Numbered from the stretch's first letter, positions 7,656 through 18,124 are shown. The stretch is 64,000 bases of DNA from JBMDXB01 sp048594975 (GCA_048594975.1 JBMDXQ010000006.1:1-64000); one strand, 5' to 3'. Numbers and translations are program-made. Notes: generated by a model from the letters alone, not told the origin.

Positions 7656-9747
7656 CGGACCGGCGCTCGGGGCGGTGATCGAACCGCTCGTGGTGTTGGC
7701 GCAGGAGGTCGGCGCCGTAGTCGCCGCCGTGGGGCGTGCGCACGACCGTGTGGACGTGGTTGCGCGTCGGGACCTCGTTGTCGAAGGCAACGCCGGGATG
7801 GTGGTCGAACTCGATGAGGATCACGGGGCTGTGGATCCGGTAGTAGAAGGGCGAGTCGTCCCCCGTGCCGCCGTACCACGAGAACCAGGTCTCGTCGAGG
7901 TGGGCGCCGACTTCGGCCGACCGCACCTGGGCGTGCCCGTCGCCCATCCAGCCGACGTACGTGCCGGCGAGGGCGAGGAGGATGCGTCGCTGGGCGTCGG
8001 TCATGTCGTGCCCGACCACCCCTTGGTAGGGGGCGACGAGGTTGTCGTGGAAGGCGCCGGCCTGCATCCGGCCGTCGAACGGGTTCTGCAGGTGGACGGG
8101 GATCTCGTCGGGGTGGATCGACGGGTAGATGACCGCCCGCGCGCGCTGCTCGGTGTCGAAGGAGCGGATCAGGTCGAGCCCGAGCCGCTCCTCCGGGTCG
8201 AAGAGGGAGATCGGGGCGAACGGCCCATGCTGCACGCGCCGGGGCTCGGCACCCAGGAACGTCGGTGTCATCACGACCCGCCCGTCGAACACCACGGCGT
8301 TGATGCAGACGTGATGGCCGTCGATCTGCCAGCCCCACGGCTCGCCGGCGCCCGGCTCCCCGAAGATCGACACGAAGTACGGCCACTCGCCGAACGCCTC
8401 GCGGTCGCCGGTCAGCTCGGCGATGAGCTCGTTGAGCCGCATGATCGTCCGGGCGTGGTCGAAGCCCCGGGCCGACAGCGTCGCCCGGAGGACGTCGAGG
8501 CCGAGCTCTCGCACCGGCGGGGTGAGGTCCTCGAGCATCACCCCGTGACGGAAGTGGTTCATGTGGACATTGATCCACGTCCGCCACTCGATGGCGTCCA
8601 TCGCGAACGACGCCCGTCGTCGCTGCTCGGGAGTGAGCGCCTGCAGGAAGGCCAGCGCCGCCTCGAGGATCGGCCCCGTGCTCACGGTGGGACCGTCGAG
8701 CGAGCGCAACCCGGTCCGGACGACGCCGTCCGTCGTCACGCCGACGAACGGGCGGTCCAGCTCGGCGGCCCGCTCCTCCACGATCTCGGCCACGAACGGC
8801 GGCGGGTTCTCCACGTGCACGCGTGCCGACATCGACGGCATGGAGCGGATTCCGAAGGCCCGCCACTCGTCGATTGCCTGCTCCTCGTCGGTCCCGATCG
8901 GCGACGTGACCGTCCTCGCCAGCCGCGGCGTGTCGGGCTCAGGGGGGCGGAAGGCGCACAGCTCGGCGAGCACGTCATCGACGAGGGCGGCGTTGGTGAA
9001 GACGGCCGTCGTGGTGTCGAGTCGTGTGCCACCCCAGGCATCACGGAACACACCGCCCGCCTCGGTGACGACGAGGCTGGTCGCGGCGAAGTCCCACACG
9101 CCCCCCAAGGTCAGGATCGCCACGTCGAGCTCACCTGCGGCCACCATCGCCGCGTCGATGGCGAGGCACTGGCTGCGCGGTGACGCCGGGAGGGGGAAGC
9201 GGTGCGTCAGCTCGTTGCGCCAACCGACCAACGCGCCCTCGTGCGGGATCACGATCACGGACGCGTCGCCGAGGATGCTCGCCGAGCCGCACCGCAGCGG
9301 CGTCGCCGCGTCCCGGTCGAGGGTGCCGTCGGTCCCGTACGGCGCCGACCACGCTCCGCCACCGCGCGTCGCCCACCAGCGCCGGCCGAACCGCGGCGCC
9401 GAGACAACTCCCACCGTGACCTCACCGCCGACTTCGAGGGCGATGCTCGTGCCCCACCCGGGCCGGCCGGCGGCGTACTTGTGGGTCCCGTCGATCCCGT
9501 CGACGATCCACCGGCGGTCGGAGGAGCCCGGGTGGGGGCCGACCTCCTCCCCGATGACGGCGTCGCCGGGCCGCTCGGTGCGCACGAGGTCGAGCACCGT
9601 CCGCTCGACCTCGAAGTCGACCTCCGACACCGGCGTGCCATCGCCCTTGGTCGTCGTCCGGAGCTCGGCGGACAGGTAGTGGGCGGTCGAGACCCGATCG
9701 GCCGCGTCGGCCATGGCGTGGACGAGCTCGAGATCCCCGGTAGTCAC
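7621..9747 (-). CDS. Inositol-monophosphatase-like domain fused to DUF3500
   Basis: A single uninterrupted 708-residue frame from a GTG. Residues 1-265 are an inositol-monophosphatase/HisN-type phosphatase: GEEVG (66-70), WIVDGIDGT (80-88) and GGVWDFAATSLVVTEAGG (215-232) are the three metal/substrate motifs. The usual DPIDGT reads DGIDGT, a Pro-to-Gly change that keeps both aspartates. After a linker, residues about 300-690 match DUF3500 (AIEWRTWINVHMNHFRHGVMLEDL; GWQIDGHHVCINAVV; HSPVILIEFDHHPG). No signal peptide, so probably cytoplasmic. DUF3500 has no settled activity. Fusion of these two is not one I know; a hidden frameshift is not needed to explain it. Confidence 0.85.
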   Translation of the reverse strand: MTTGDLELVHAMADAADRVSTAHYLSAELRTTTKGDGTPVSEVDFEVERTVLDLVRTERPGDAVIGEEVGPHPGSSDRRWIVDGIDGTHKYAAGRPGWGTSIALEVGGEVTVGVVSAPRFGRRWWATRGGGAWSAPYGTDGTLDRDAATPLRCGSASILGDASVIVIPHEGALVGWRNELTHRFPLPASPRSQCLAIDAAMVAAGELDVAILTLGGVWDFAATSLVVTEAGGVFRDAWGGTRLDTTTAVFTNAALVDDVLAELCAFRPPEPDTPRLARTVTSPIGTDEEQAIDEWRAFGIRSMPSMSARVHVENPPPFVAEIVEERAAELDRPFVGVTTDGVVRTGLRSLDGPTVSTGPILEAALAFLQALTPEQRRRASFAMDAIEWRTWINVHMNHFRHGVMLEDLTPPVRELGLDVLRATLSARGFDHARTIMRLNELIAELTGDREAFGEWPYFVSIFGEPGAGEPWGWQIDGHHVCINAVVFDGRVVMTPTFLGAEPRRVQHGPFAPISLFDPEERLGLDLIRSFDTEQRARAVIYPSIHPDEIPVHLQNPFDGRMQAGAFHDNLVAPYQGVVGHDMTDAQRRILLALAGTYVGWMGDGHAQVRSAEVGAHLDETWFSWYGGTGDDSPFYYRIHSPVILIEFDHHPGVAFDNEVPTRNHVHTVVRTPHGGDYGADLLRQHHERFDHRPERRSVSGDPTPAEPR

Positions 9748-9789
9748 GTCGTCAGTCTGGCCGCGGCGGCCCGCACGTGGTGAGTTCGG

Positions 9790-10002
9790 CTAGGACCGCC
9801 GCCGCTTCTTCGGTGCACCCGACACGACCAAGTCCCATGACAAGGTCAGGTCGGTGCCCGGCGGGCACGCCCGCCACCCCGCCTGCGCCCGCTCGAACGC
9901 CGTCGCGCACGGCGTCGGCCGTCCCTGCCGCCAGGCGTCCCAGTGCCCGTGGACGATGCGCTCGGCGCGGTCCAGTGCCCGGAAACGGACAACGCGCACC
10001 AT
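9790..10002 (-). CDS. Small basic hypothetical protein (70 aa)
   Basis: A possible 70-residue protein from the ATG at 10002. It contains the aromatic/basic segment VHGHWDAWRQGRP and ends in a lysine/arginine-rich tail (APKKRRRS). The frame is open further upstream, but that part lies over the repeat-rich intergenic DNA and looks random. It lies 42 bases upstream of the phosphatase/DUF3500 gene on the same strand. No family recognised; it may be spurious. Confidence 0.4.
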   Translation of the reverse strand: MVRVVRFRALDRAERIVHGHWDAWRQGRPTPCATAFERAQAGWRACPPGTDLTLSWDLVVSGAPKKRRRS

Positions 10003-10303
10003 CGCCGGTGCGATCCGCACCGGCGACGGCGGCACAACGGACTCCCTCCGCGAAACCCGTTCTGGGTGTGGTCCACTCTGCGCCGAGATCGCCGGGCGCT
10101 CAGCGTCATCTGGCGCAGACGCGGACGAATCTTTCCGCCACGATGGGCGGCGAGACGCCGAGCGGGGTCGTTGCCAGCGGGGGTGGGCGACGACCTCGCC
10201 GCGTCCTCTTCGGTCGCGTCTCAACGACGATCTGGGCGCGAGGCGTCTCGCCGCCGAGACTGTGCGCGCCCAGAAACCTCATCGAGACGGTCCGCGCCCA
10301 GAT
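10003..10303. other. Gene-poor gap carrying two palindromic repeats
   Basis: About 300 bases with no convincing gene. It holds a variant palindrome at 10077-10119 (TCTGCGCC...GGCGCAGA arms) and a full member of the left-part repeat family at 10231-10274, with a further half-copy ending near 10309. Confidence 0.6.
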
Positions 10304-10309
10304 CTACCG
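10231..10309. repeat. Palindromic repeat, TCTGGGCGCG family, copy 1
   Basis: Arms TCTGGGCGCG (10231-10240) and CGCGCCCAGA (10265-10274) enclose an inner hairpin around CGTCTCG/CGAGAC. A second right arm, CGCGCCCAGA, recurs about 31 bases later with another GAGAC in front. The same design occurs at 22099-22188. Confidence 0.75.
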
Positions 10310-11230
10310 GCGCCAGGCGTCGGGTTGGGTACCGTCGAGATCGGTGAAGCCGTAGTCGCGGGCGAGCTCCCCGGCGGTCACCGAGCACTGGTTCCAGCGG
10401 GCGCGGTCCGCGTCCGCGGCGAGCGCGGCCACGGCTCGGCCGACGAAGCGGGGGGTCTCGGACTGGGCGAAGCCCGGGGGGGCGGTGGGCAGCTCGGCTC
10501 CTGGCGGGCGGTCGAGCGCGTCTCGCCAGTTGTCCTCGGTGACGCCGAAGGCCTCGAGCATCATCTCCGAGCGCAGCCACCCCGGGGTCAGCGCCACGGC
10601 GGTCGCGCCGTGCGGGGCCAGCTCGTGCCCCTGCGAGAAGGCCAGCCGGTTGACGGCGACCTTCGCCAGGTCGTAGTAGACGCTGATCCGGTACTCCGAC
10701 GCGTTGTACGCGGTGGTCCCGTCGGTGACCTCGACGAGCAGGCCGCCGGGCCGCTCGATCAGCAGCGGCAGCAGGTGGTGCGACGTGATGAGGTGGGTGT
10801 CGATGGCCAGACGCAGGATCCGCAGTCCGGCGTCGACCCGGTGCTCCCAGATCGGCGTGTTCCAGTCGGCGGGACCGCCCTTGAGCACCTCCCCGCCCCA
10901 GATGTCGTTGACGAGCACGTCGAGACGGCCGTAGTCGCGGCGCAGTCGTTCGGCGAGCGCGCCGACCTCACCAGCAGCGAGGTGGTCGACGGGGACGGCG
11001 ACGCCGGTACCACCGAGTGCGCTCACCAGTTCGGCCGTCTCGTCGATGGTTTCGGGGCGGTCGTAGTCGGATCGGACCGAGCCGTCGGCCCGCGTGGTGC
11101 GACCGGTGCAGACGACGGTGGCCCCGGCCTCGCCGAGGCCGCAGGCGATCCCCCGCCCGGCGCCTCGCGTGGCCCCGGCGACCACGACGACCTTCCCGCG
11201 GAGCGCGTCAGGATCGGGTGACCAGGGCAT
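10304..11230 (-). CDS. Short-chain dehydrogenase/reductase
   Basis: A 308-residue Rossmann-fold oxidoreductase. The NAD(P) motif is GATRGAGRG at about residues 19-27, followed by GRTT, which suggests NADP preference. The catalytic Tyr-x3-Lys is YYDLAKVAV near residue 184. The N-terminus MPWSPDPDALRGK is characteristic of an actinobacterial SDR subgroup. Substrate unknown. The stop is at the edge of the palindromic repeat downstream. The VOC gene lies 42 bases upstream on the same strand, separated by a small GGCGGCC-CAT-GGCCGCC hairpin. Confidence 0.9.
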   Translation of the reverse strand: MPWSPDPDALRGKVVVVAGATRGAGRGIACGLGEAGATVVCTGRTTRADGSVRSDYDRPETIDETAELVSALGGTGVAVPVDHLAAGEVGALAERLRRDYGRLDVLVNDIWGGEVLKGGPADWNTPIWEHRVDAGLRILRLAIDTHLITSHHLLPLLIERPGGLLVEVTDGTTAYNASEYRISVYYDLAKVAVNRLAFSQGHELAPHGATAVALTPGWLRSEMMLEAFGVTEDNWRDALDRPPGAELPTAPPGFAQSETPRFVGRAVAALAADADRARWNQCSVTAGELARDYGFTDLDGTQPDAWRR

Positions 11231-11251
11231 CGTCGGCCCATCGTTGCACGT

Positions 11252-11268
11252 GGCGGCCCATGGCCGCC
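11252..11268. terminator. Short GC hairpin between VOC and SDR genes
   Basis: GGCGGCC-CAT-GGCCGCC, a perfect 7-bp stem with a 3-base loop, placed just after the VOC stop on the minus strand. There is no T-run, so termination is only possible, not shown. Confidence 0.3.
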
Positions 11269-11272
11269 CGCG

Positions 11273-11692
11273 TCAGGACTGCTGCTGGGCCCCGGGGGCG
11301 ACGACCATCCACGGCGTGCCGAACCGGTCGACGCACATGCCGAACGCCTCGGAGAAGAAGGTCGGCAGGAGCTCCTGGGTGACGTTGCCACCCTCGGCGA
11401 GGGCATCGAAGACGCGCTTGGCATCGCCGGCATCGGCGGCGTCGTAGCTGACCATCATCCCCTGCACCGGGCCGAAGTCGTCGCTCATCGGGTCGTCGGA
11501 CGCCATCAGCAGCTCCGGCCCGACGGCGAGGGCAGCGTGGATGATCAGGTCGGCCTTGTCGGCCGGGGGCTCCTCCTCACCAGGGACGTCCTTCATCGTC
11601 ATCAGCGTCAGTTCACCCCCGAAGATCTCCTGGTAGCGGGTGAAGGCGGCGCGGCAGTTGCCGCCGAAGAAGAGGTACGGACGAAAGGCCAT
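11273..11692 (-). CDS. VOC-superfamily (PhnB-like) protein
   Basis: A 139-residue single-domain VOC protein of the PhnB/3-demethylubiquinone-methyltransferase-like group: FRPYLFFGGNCRAAFTRYQEIFGGEL at the N-terminus and ADLIIHAALAVGPELLMASDD mid-protein, ending FGMCVDRFGTPWMV. GGAGG stands 6 bases before the ATG. Members dimerise and are often misannotated as methyltransferases; a dioxygenase, lyase or resistance role cannot be chosen from the sequence. Confidence 0.88.
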   Translation of the reverse strand: MAFRPYLFFGGNCRAAFTRYQEIFGGELTLMTMKDVPGEEEPPADKADLIIHAALAVGPELLMASDDPMSDDFGPVQGMMVSYDAADAGDAKRVFDALAEGGNVTQELLPTFFSEAFGMCVDRFGTPWMVVAPGAQQQS

Positions 11693-11761
11693 CGGATTCC
11701 TCCATCGCTCGCGGGCTCGGTCAGAACATCTGACCGGACGGGTCGCCCGAACTCATCGGCG

Positions 11762-13909
11762 TCAGCGCCGACGAACGGGGTGGAGCGTCACCGACGACCC
11801 GTCCCGGGTCACTTCGTAGAGCACCACGTCGTTGGCACCAAGGTGGTAGAAGTCGGCCACGTAGCCGGCGAACGCCCAGCCGCCACGATCCGGTCTGTAA
11901 CCGCCCACCACGCCGGCGAGCGTTCCGTTCACCGCGGCCAGCAACTCGGGCGGCTGGTCCTTCGATCCGTCGTGCGCGGCGGCGGTGCCGACGAGCACGT
12001 AGGGCATCTCTCCTCCCCTGCTCGGCAGGTCACGAAGGATCCATTGCTGGCGGAGGCTCGCGCCGTACCGGCTCGGTCGGCCGACGCTGAATTCGTCGAC
12101 CCGCCGGCCGACGAGATCACCGTTCTCCCCTACCGCGGCGAGGGCGGTCCAGCCGTCACCGTACGGGAAGTCCTCGGCCCGCTGCCGGGCGATCTCGATC
12201 ACCGCATCGACATCGGTCGACACCGCCGGCTCGGTGTGGGTCGAGCTGCCGTCGTACAACGAGTGCCCGTCGAACTCCCAGTCGGTGTCGACGTCGAGGA
12301 GATCGACGATCGACGGCAGCAGGTCGATCGACTGGGCGCTGTCGTCGCGCACCTCGCCGTCGAGCTGGCCTGGCGCCTTGATGAACAGCGGCACGCGGAG
12401 GACCTGATCGCGGTTGACGTCGGTGACCTTCATCCGGCCGATGTCGGGCAGGTTGAAGTTGGTCCCGTGATCCGACGTCACGACGAGCAGCGTGTCCTCC
12501 CACGTCGGCAGGGCACGGAGCTGGTCGACCAGGTCGCCGATCAGGACGTCGACGGCGCCGACCTGCATGCTGTGCCGTTGGTAGTCGAACCGGGCCATGA
12601 ACTCCGCGCCCGGAGCCTCCGGGTCGTTGATCGAGGTCGGGTGGATGGACGCTTCCAGGCCCGAGGGCGACAAGAGGTAGGGCCGGTGCGGCAGGACGAA
12701 GTGCAGGACGTGCAGCGCGGGTGAGGCGTCGATCGCGGCGATCTCGTCCGCCATGATCTCGGCCTGGCGGTCGGGATCGAGTTCACCGGCCCGCCGGAGC
12801 CGGCGGTACTTGCTGTACGCCCGATCGATGAACGTCTCGTCCGCCGCGCCCTCGCCACCGTCGCGCTCCCCCGAGTCGTCAAGGCGGCGGAGCTCTTCGC
12901 GGACCGAAGTCGGAAGGACGCGGTGGCGGTAGACCAGCGTGGCGTTCTCGATCGCTTCGCCGACCGACGCGCGTCTCCCGTCCGTGCGGCACACCGACGG
13001 CGGACAGAGCTCGGTGACCGGCTCGTAGCGATGGACCGGAACGTCCGGCCCGAGGAGTGTGAGCAGCGTCCGGGGGTAGCCCTCGTACGTCGGCAGGAGG
13101 TCGCGCTTTCCGATCAAGCCGCTGAGCAGCTGGGGGACGGCGCGATAGGTCAGGTTGTAGTGACTCGACGCGTTGCGAAACCACGTGCTGACCGACGCCA
13201 GCTCGGCAAACCCCGGGTACCGCTCCGAGTTCAGCGAGCCGTCGGCGCGCATGATCGTCGCCGCGGGGAACTCGTCGAGCACGACGACCACCACCGGGCC
13301 CTTGACCGGCGAGACCTCCACGCGGGCGACCTGGTCCGGCGCGGCGCCGGCGATGAGGTGGGACGTCGGGCTGAAGAACACGACGAGGCCGACGAACAGC
13401 ACGTTGGCGGCGGCGAGGTACGACGCGAAGAGCCACCCGGCCCGGGTCCGCACGATGAGCACGGCTGCGGCGGCACCGGCGAGGCCGGCGATCACGAACG
13501 CGACCACGGCTGAATCGACGTCGAGGGTGCGCAGCAGCGCCAGCACGAACGCCGCCGCCAGCGCCGCGGTCACGGCCCGGAAGACAGCCGTGCCCACCCG
13601 TCGATCGACGAGCGTCGCCACTGCCGTCAGGGCGATCGCGACCACCGGCGGCACCAGCGAGATCAGCACGGCGAAGACGACGATCCGCAGTCGGCTGTCG
13701 TCCCCGCCGACGAAGAACGGCGGGCTCCTCCCGAACAGGTCGAGCAGCGGCTGGGCCACCGCCAGCCCGCTCAGCCCGAGGAGCACGAAGGAGCGCGTCG
13801 CGAGTCGTTCGTCTCCACGTCGCGCCCCGGACACCGGCACGTAACGTACAACGACGCTCGTCCGACCTCGGTTCGGGTAAAGGGAATCAGGGGTCGAACC
13901 GACGGTCAC
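11762..13909 (-). CDS. Membrane-anchored sulfatase/alkaline-phosphatase-fold protein
   Basis: Up to 715 residues. An N-terminal block of about five transmembrane helices (residues about 40-195) is followed by an extracytoplasmic alkaline-phosphatase-fold domain. Metal-site motifs are VVVVVLDEFPAATI (about 208) and LLVVTSDHGTNF (about 480), with FIKAPGQ and DLLPSIVDLLDV downstream. The C-x-P-x-R formylglycine motif of true sulfatases is absent; the nucleophile position may be a threonine in HYNLTYRAVPQLLSG, as in LtaS-type phosphoglycerol transferases. The start is uncertain: GTG at 13909 gives the longest form, and GTG at 13834 removes 25 unconvincing residues. Probably envelope polymer modification (inference). 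Confidence 0.82.
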   Translation of the reverse strand: MTVGSTPDSLYPNRGRTSVVVRYVPVSGARRGDERLATRSFVLLGLSGLAVAQPLLDLFGRSPPFFVGGDDSRLRIVVFAVLISLVPPVVAIALTAVATLVDRRVGTAVFRAVTAALAAAFVLALLRTLDVDSAVVAFVIAGLAGAAAAVLIVRTRAGWLFASYLAAANVLFVGLVVFFSPTSHLIAGAAPDQVARVEVSPVKGPVVVVVLDEFPAATIMRADGSLNSERYPGFAELASVSTWFRNASSHYNLTYRAVPQLLSGLIGKRDLLPTYEGYPRTLLTLLGPDVPVHRYEPVTELCPPSVCRTDGRRASVGEAIENATLVYRHRVLPTSVREELRRLDDSGERDGGEGAADETFIDRAYSKYRRLRRAGELDPDRQAEIMADEIAAIDASPALHVLHFVLPHRPYLLSPSGLEASIHPTSINDPEAPGAEFMARFDYQRHSMQVGAVDVLIGDLVDQLRALPTWEDTLLVVTSDHGTNFNLPDIGRMKVTDVNRDQVLRVPLFIKAPGQLDGEVRDDSAQSIDLLPSIVDLLDVDTDWEFDGHSLYDGSSTHTEPAVSTDVDAVIEIARQRAEDFPYGDGWTALAAVGENGDLVGRRVDEFSVGRPSRYGASLRQQWILRDLPSRGGEMPYVLVGTAAAHDGSKDQPPELLAAVNGTLAGVVGGYRPDRGGWAFAGYVADFYHLGANDVVLYEVTRDGSSVTLHPVRRR

Positions 13910-13946
13910 CCCGCGTCGCCGGCGCAGTCCGCTACCGCGGTAACGC

Positions 13947-14528
13947 TCACGCGGGCACCAGGGACACGTCGAGCTCGATGTCGACGTCCTCGGCCAGGGC
14001 GACGCCGCCGCCGGGGACCGTCGCGTTCCACGTCATGCCCCAGACCGCCCGTTGCACCCTCGCCGTGGCCCGCAGGCCGAGGCGAGGGTTGCCCAACACG
14101 TCCGGAGCGCGCCCGAAGACGTCGACGACCAGCCGGACCGGTTGGGTGATGCCGCGGATCGTCAGCTCGCCCCGCACGGTGTAGCGCCCGGCGGCCAGCA
14201 CGCTCAGACCCCGGGAGCGGAAGGAGATCGTGGGATGGCGCTCGACGTCGAAGAACTCGTCGCTCCGCAGGTGCTCGTCGCGCACCGCCATCGCCGTGTC
14301 GACGGACGATGCGTCGATCTCGACGTCGACCCCGGTCGCGTCCGGATGCAACGGGTCGAGCACGGCGGTGCCGGAGAACGACGTGAATCGGCCGCGCACG
14401 AGCGTGAACACGGCATACCGGGCGACGAACTCGAGCGCCGAATGGGTCGGATCGACCTCCCACGAGCCGGCGAGCGGGATGAGGTCGTCACCAGCGTGAG
14501 CGTCGATGAGCGCATGGTCGTCCGACAT
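13947..14528 (-). CDS. YceI-family protein
   Basis: A 193-residue YceI-like lipocalin-type beta-barrel. Hallmarks are WEVDPTHSALEFVARYAVF, a central IDASSVDTAMAVRDEHLRSDEFFDVERHPTISFRS and the ending RGITQPVRLVVDVFG. The ATG at 14528 is preferred over the longer frame because GGGAGG lies 8 bases before it. No signal peptide, as in many actinobacterial members. The fold binds amphipathic isoprenoids in related proteins; the ligand here is unknown. Confidence 0.9.
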   Translation of the reverse strand: MSDDHALIDAHAGDDLIPLAGSWEVDPTHSALEFVARYAVFTLVRGRFTSFSGTAVLDPLHPDATGVDVEIDASSVDTAMAVRDEHLRSDEFFDVERHPTISFRSRGLSVLAAGRYTVRGELTIRGITQPVRLVVDVFGRAPDVLGNPRLGLRATARVQRAVWGMTWNATVPGGGVALAEDVDIELDVSLVPA

Positions 14529-14606
14529 GCCCGACCTCCCGTTGGTGAGCGCGGGTCGGCCATCCTTCCACATCGCCGTCCGCCCGGACTGTCCGGGACG
14601 TCTCGA

Positions 14607-15744
<1,138 letters not shown>

Positions 15745-15853
15745 CGCTCACCTCCACTCCGCTGCGGCACCCCCGGCGGTGACGGTACCAAGTGAGCACC
15801 CCGGCACCGACCGTGTCACCTGCTGGGCACGGATTGTGGTAGCACCGGCGCCC

Positions 15854-16141
15854 ATGTCCACCTACCTGGTTGTCAATTCGAGCATCGACGATCCCAAGCT
15901 GCTCGACGAGTACGTGCAAGCCGCCGGCCCGACCCTCGGCATCGTGCCGGTGAAGGTGCTCGCCGTCGACACTGAGTGCAAGACCATCGAGGGTGCGCCG
16001 GCGGGTCCTCGCACCGTGATCCTCGAGTTCGACAGCGAGGAGGACTTCCACACCTGGTACGAGTCTCCCGAGTACCAGGCGATCATCGGCATGCGTCACA
16101 ACTCGACCACGGGATTCGGGGTCCTGGTGAAGGGACTCTGA
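15854..16141 (+). CDS. DUF1330 protein
   Basis: A 95-residue protein of the DUF1330 dimeric alpha/beta-barrel type: NSSIDDPKLLDEYVQAAGPTL, then TVILEFDSEEDFHTWYESPEYQAIIGMR. The ATG at 15854 gives the standard domain length; upstream open frame overlaps the deacetylase gene. No function is established for the family. A perfect 7-bp hairpin begins at its stop codon. Confidence 0.88.
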   Translation: MSTYLVVNSSIDDPKLLDEYVQAAGPTLGIVPVKVLAVDTECKTIEGAPAGPRTVILEFDSEEDFHTWYESPEYQAIIGMRHNSTTGFGVLVKGL

Positions 16142-16155
16142 CGGCTCCGCCGTCA
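16139..16155. terminator. Possible bidirectional terminator hairpin
   Basis: TGACGGC-TCC-GCCGTCA is a perfect inverted repeat between the convergent DUF1330 and pckG genes, and includes the DUF1330 stop codon. It lacks a T-run. Confidence 0.35.
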
Positions 16156-16170
16156 CGGGAACTCCGACGC

Positions 16171-18018
16171 TCAGGTCGGGTCCGGGTTCATCTCCCAGCG
16201 CTCGGGGGACCGCCAGAGGGCACTGGCCGTGAGGGAGCGGATCCAGTGCATCTCGTTGGGCAGCCGCGTGTGCAGCTTCGTGAACAGCTCCTCGACGTCG
16301 AGCAGCTCGGCGTCCCAGTCGGCGCGATCGACGGACATGCAGTCGCGGAACTGGCTCTCGGAGAAGTCCTCCAGCCCCTTCCAGTTGAGGTCCTGATAGC
16401 GCGGCATCCACCCGAGGGGGCTCTCCAGCGCGAACGCCCGACCGTGTGACCGCTCGACGATCCACTGGAGGACCCGCATGTTCTCGCCGAAGCCGGGCCA
16501 GGCGAACTTGCCGTCGGCGTCGCGGCGGAACCAATTGACCTGGAAGATCCGCGGCGGGTTCGGGATGTTGCGCCCGAACGACAGCCAGTGGTTGATGTAG
16601 CTCGCCATGTGGTAGCCGGCGAACGGCAGCATGGCAAACGGGTCGCGCCGGACGACACCCTGCTGGCCGAACGCCGCGGCAGTGGTCTCCGAGCCCATCG
16701 TGGCGGCCATGTACACGCCGAACGCCCAGTTGAAGCTCTGACCGACGAGCGGGATCGTGCCCGAGCGACGCCCGCCGAAGATGAAGGCGTTGATCGGCAC
16801 ACCCTGGGGATCGTCCCAGTCCGGGTCGAGCGCCGGGTTCTGCGACGCCGGGGCGGTGAATCGGGCGTTGGGGTGCGACGCCTTGGCCTCCGAGCCGGGC
16901 GTCCAGTCGTGGCCCTGCCAGTCGATCGCGTGGGCCGGCGGATCGCCGTCCATGCCCTCCCACCACACATCGCCGTCGTCGGTGAGGGCGACGTTGGTGA
17001 AGATCGTGTTGGCTCGGATGGACTCCATCGCCGACGGGTTGGTCGAGTACGACGTGCCCGGCGCGACGCCGAAGTACCCGGCCTCGGGGTTGATCGCGAA
17101 GAGCCGGCCGTCGGCCCCCGGCTTGATCCACGCGATGTCGTCGCCGACCGTGGTGACCCGCCATCCCTCGTCGGCGAACGCGGGGGGAGGAACGAGCATG
17201 GCGAAGTTCGTCTTGCCGCAGGCGCTCGGGAAGGCGGCCGCCACGTAGGTCTTCTCGCCCTGCGGATCGGTGACGCCCATGATCAGCATGTGCTCGGCGA
17301 GCCACCCGTCGTCGCGCGCCATCACAGATGCGATGCGCAGGGCCAGGCACTTCTTGCCCAATAGGGCGTTGCCGCCGTAGCCACTCCCGTAGCTCCAGAT
17401 CGACCGCTCCTCAGGAAAGTGGACGATGTACTTCACGTCCGGGTTGCATGGCCACGGCACGTCGGCCGCGCCGTCGGCCAACGGCGCTCCCACCGTGTGC
17501 ATGCACGGGACGAACGGTGCATCAGCGCCGAGGACCTCGACGGCGTCGCGACCCATCCGGGTCATGATCTTCATGTTCACGGCGACGTAGGCCGAGTCGG
17601 TGATCTCGACGCCGAGCTGGGCGATCGGCGAGCCGAGCGGACCCATGCTGAACGGGACGACGTACATCGTGCGCCCGGCCATGGACCCGTCGAAGAGGCC
17701 GCGGAGGAGTCCCTTCATCTCGGTCGGGTCCATCCAGTTGTTGGTCGGACCGGCGTCGTCCCTGGTCCTCGAGCAGATGAACGTCCGATCCTCGACGCGC
17801 GCCACGTCGCTCGGGTCGGACCGGGCGAGGAAGCTGTTCGGGCGGCGCTGCTCGTTCAACCGGATGAATGTCCCCGCGTCGCCGAGCTCCTGGCAGAGCC
17901 GGTCGTACTCCTCGTCCGACCCGTCGCACCAGTGCACGGCGGCGGGTTTGCACAAGTCGACCATCTCGGCGACCCACCGCTTCAACCCCTCGTGGCGTAC
18001 GTATTCGGGAGCGTCCAT
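16171..18018 (-). CDS. pckG: Phosphoenolpyruvate carboxykinase (GTP)
   Basis: A 615-residue GTP-type PEPCK, the usual family length; converts oxaloacetate and GTP to PEP, GDP and CO2 in gluconeogenesis. The diagnostic P-loop with reactive cysteine, AAFPSACGKTNFAML, is near residue 280; the kinase-2/metal segment VGDDIAWIKPG, the substrate-loop HTVGAPL, and the C-terminal NWFRRDADGKFAWPGFGENMRVL region that closes over GTP are present. ATG at 18018 is chosen over two upstream in-frame ATGs because it gives the conserved N-terminus; it is cytosolic. GTP-type PEPCK is the norm in actinobacteria, supporting the assignment of the left part. Confidence 0.96.
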   Translation of the reverse strand: MDAPEYVRHEGLKRWVAEMVDLCKPAAVHWCDGSDEEYDRLCQELGDAGTFIRLNEQRRPNSFLARSDPSDVARVEDRTFICSRTRDDAGPTNNWMDPTEMKGLLRGLFDGSMAGRTMYVVPFSMGPLGSPIAQLGVEITDSAYVAVNMKIMTRMGRDAVEVLGADAPFVPCMHTVGAPLADGAADVPWPCNPDVKYIVHFPEERSIWSYGSGYGGNALLGKKCLALRIASVMARDDGWLAEHMLIMGVTDPQGEKTYVAAAFPSACGKTNFAMLVPPPAFADEGWRVTTVGDDIAWIKPGADGRLFAINPEAGYFGVAPGTSYSTNPSAMESIRANTIFTNVALTDDGDVWWEGMDGDPPAHAIDWQGHDWTPGSEAKASHPNARFTAPASQNPALDPDWDDPQGVPINAFIFGGRRSGTIPLVGQSFNWAFGVYMAATMGSETTAAAFGQQGVVRRDPFAMLPFAGYHMASYINHWLSFGRNIPNPPRIFQVNWFRRDADGKFAWPGFGENMRVLQWIVERSHGRAFALESPLGWMPRYQDLNWKGLEDFSESQFRDCMSVDRADWDAELLDVEELFTKLHTRLPNEMHWIRSLTASALWRSPERWEMNPDPT

Positions 18019-18124
18019 GCCGCCCATCCTGTCGCACCCCACGTCCCTCGTCCACGGCCCCGGCGCTCGCTTCGGTCAGGAACGTGGTTGACCGTCCAAC
18101 CAGAATCCGGACGAAGCGTGGGAC

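Noticed and set aside
7675..9183. 502-residue open frame opposite the phosphatase/DUF3500 gene
   Set aside because: Low-complexity antisense translation; the other strand has two recognisable domains.
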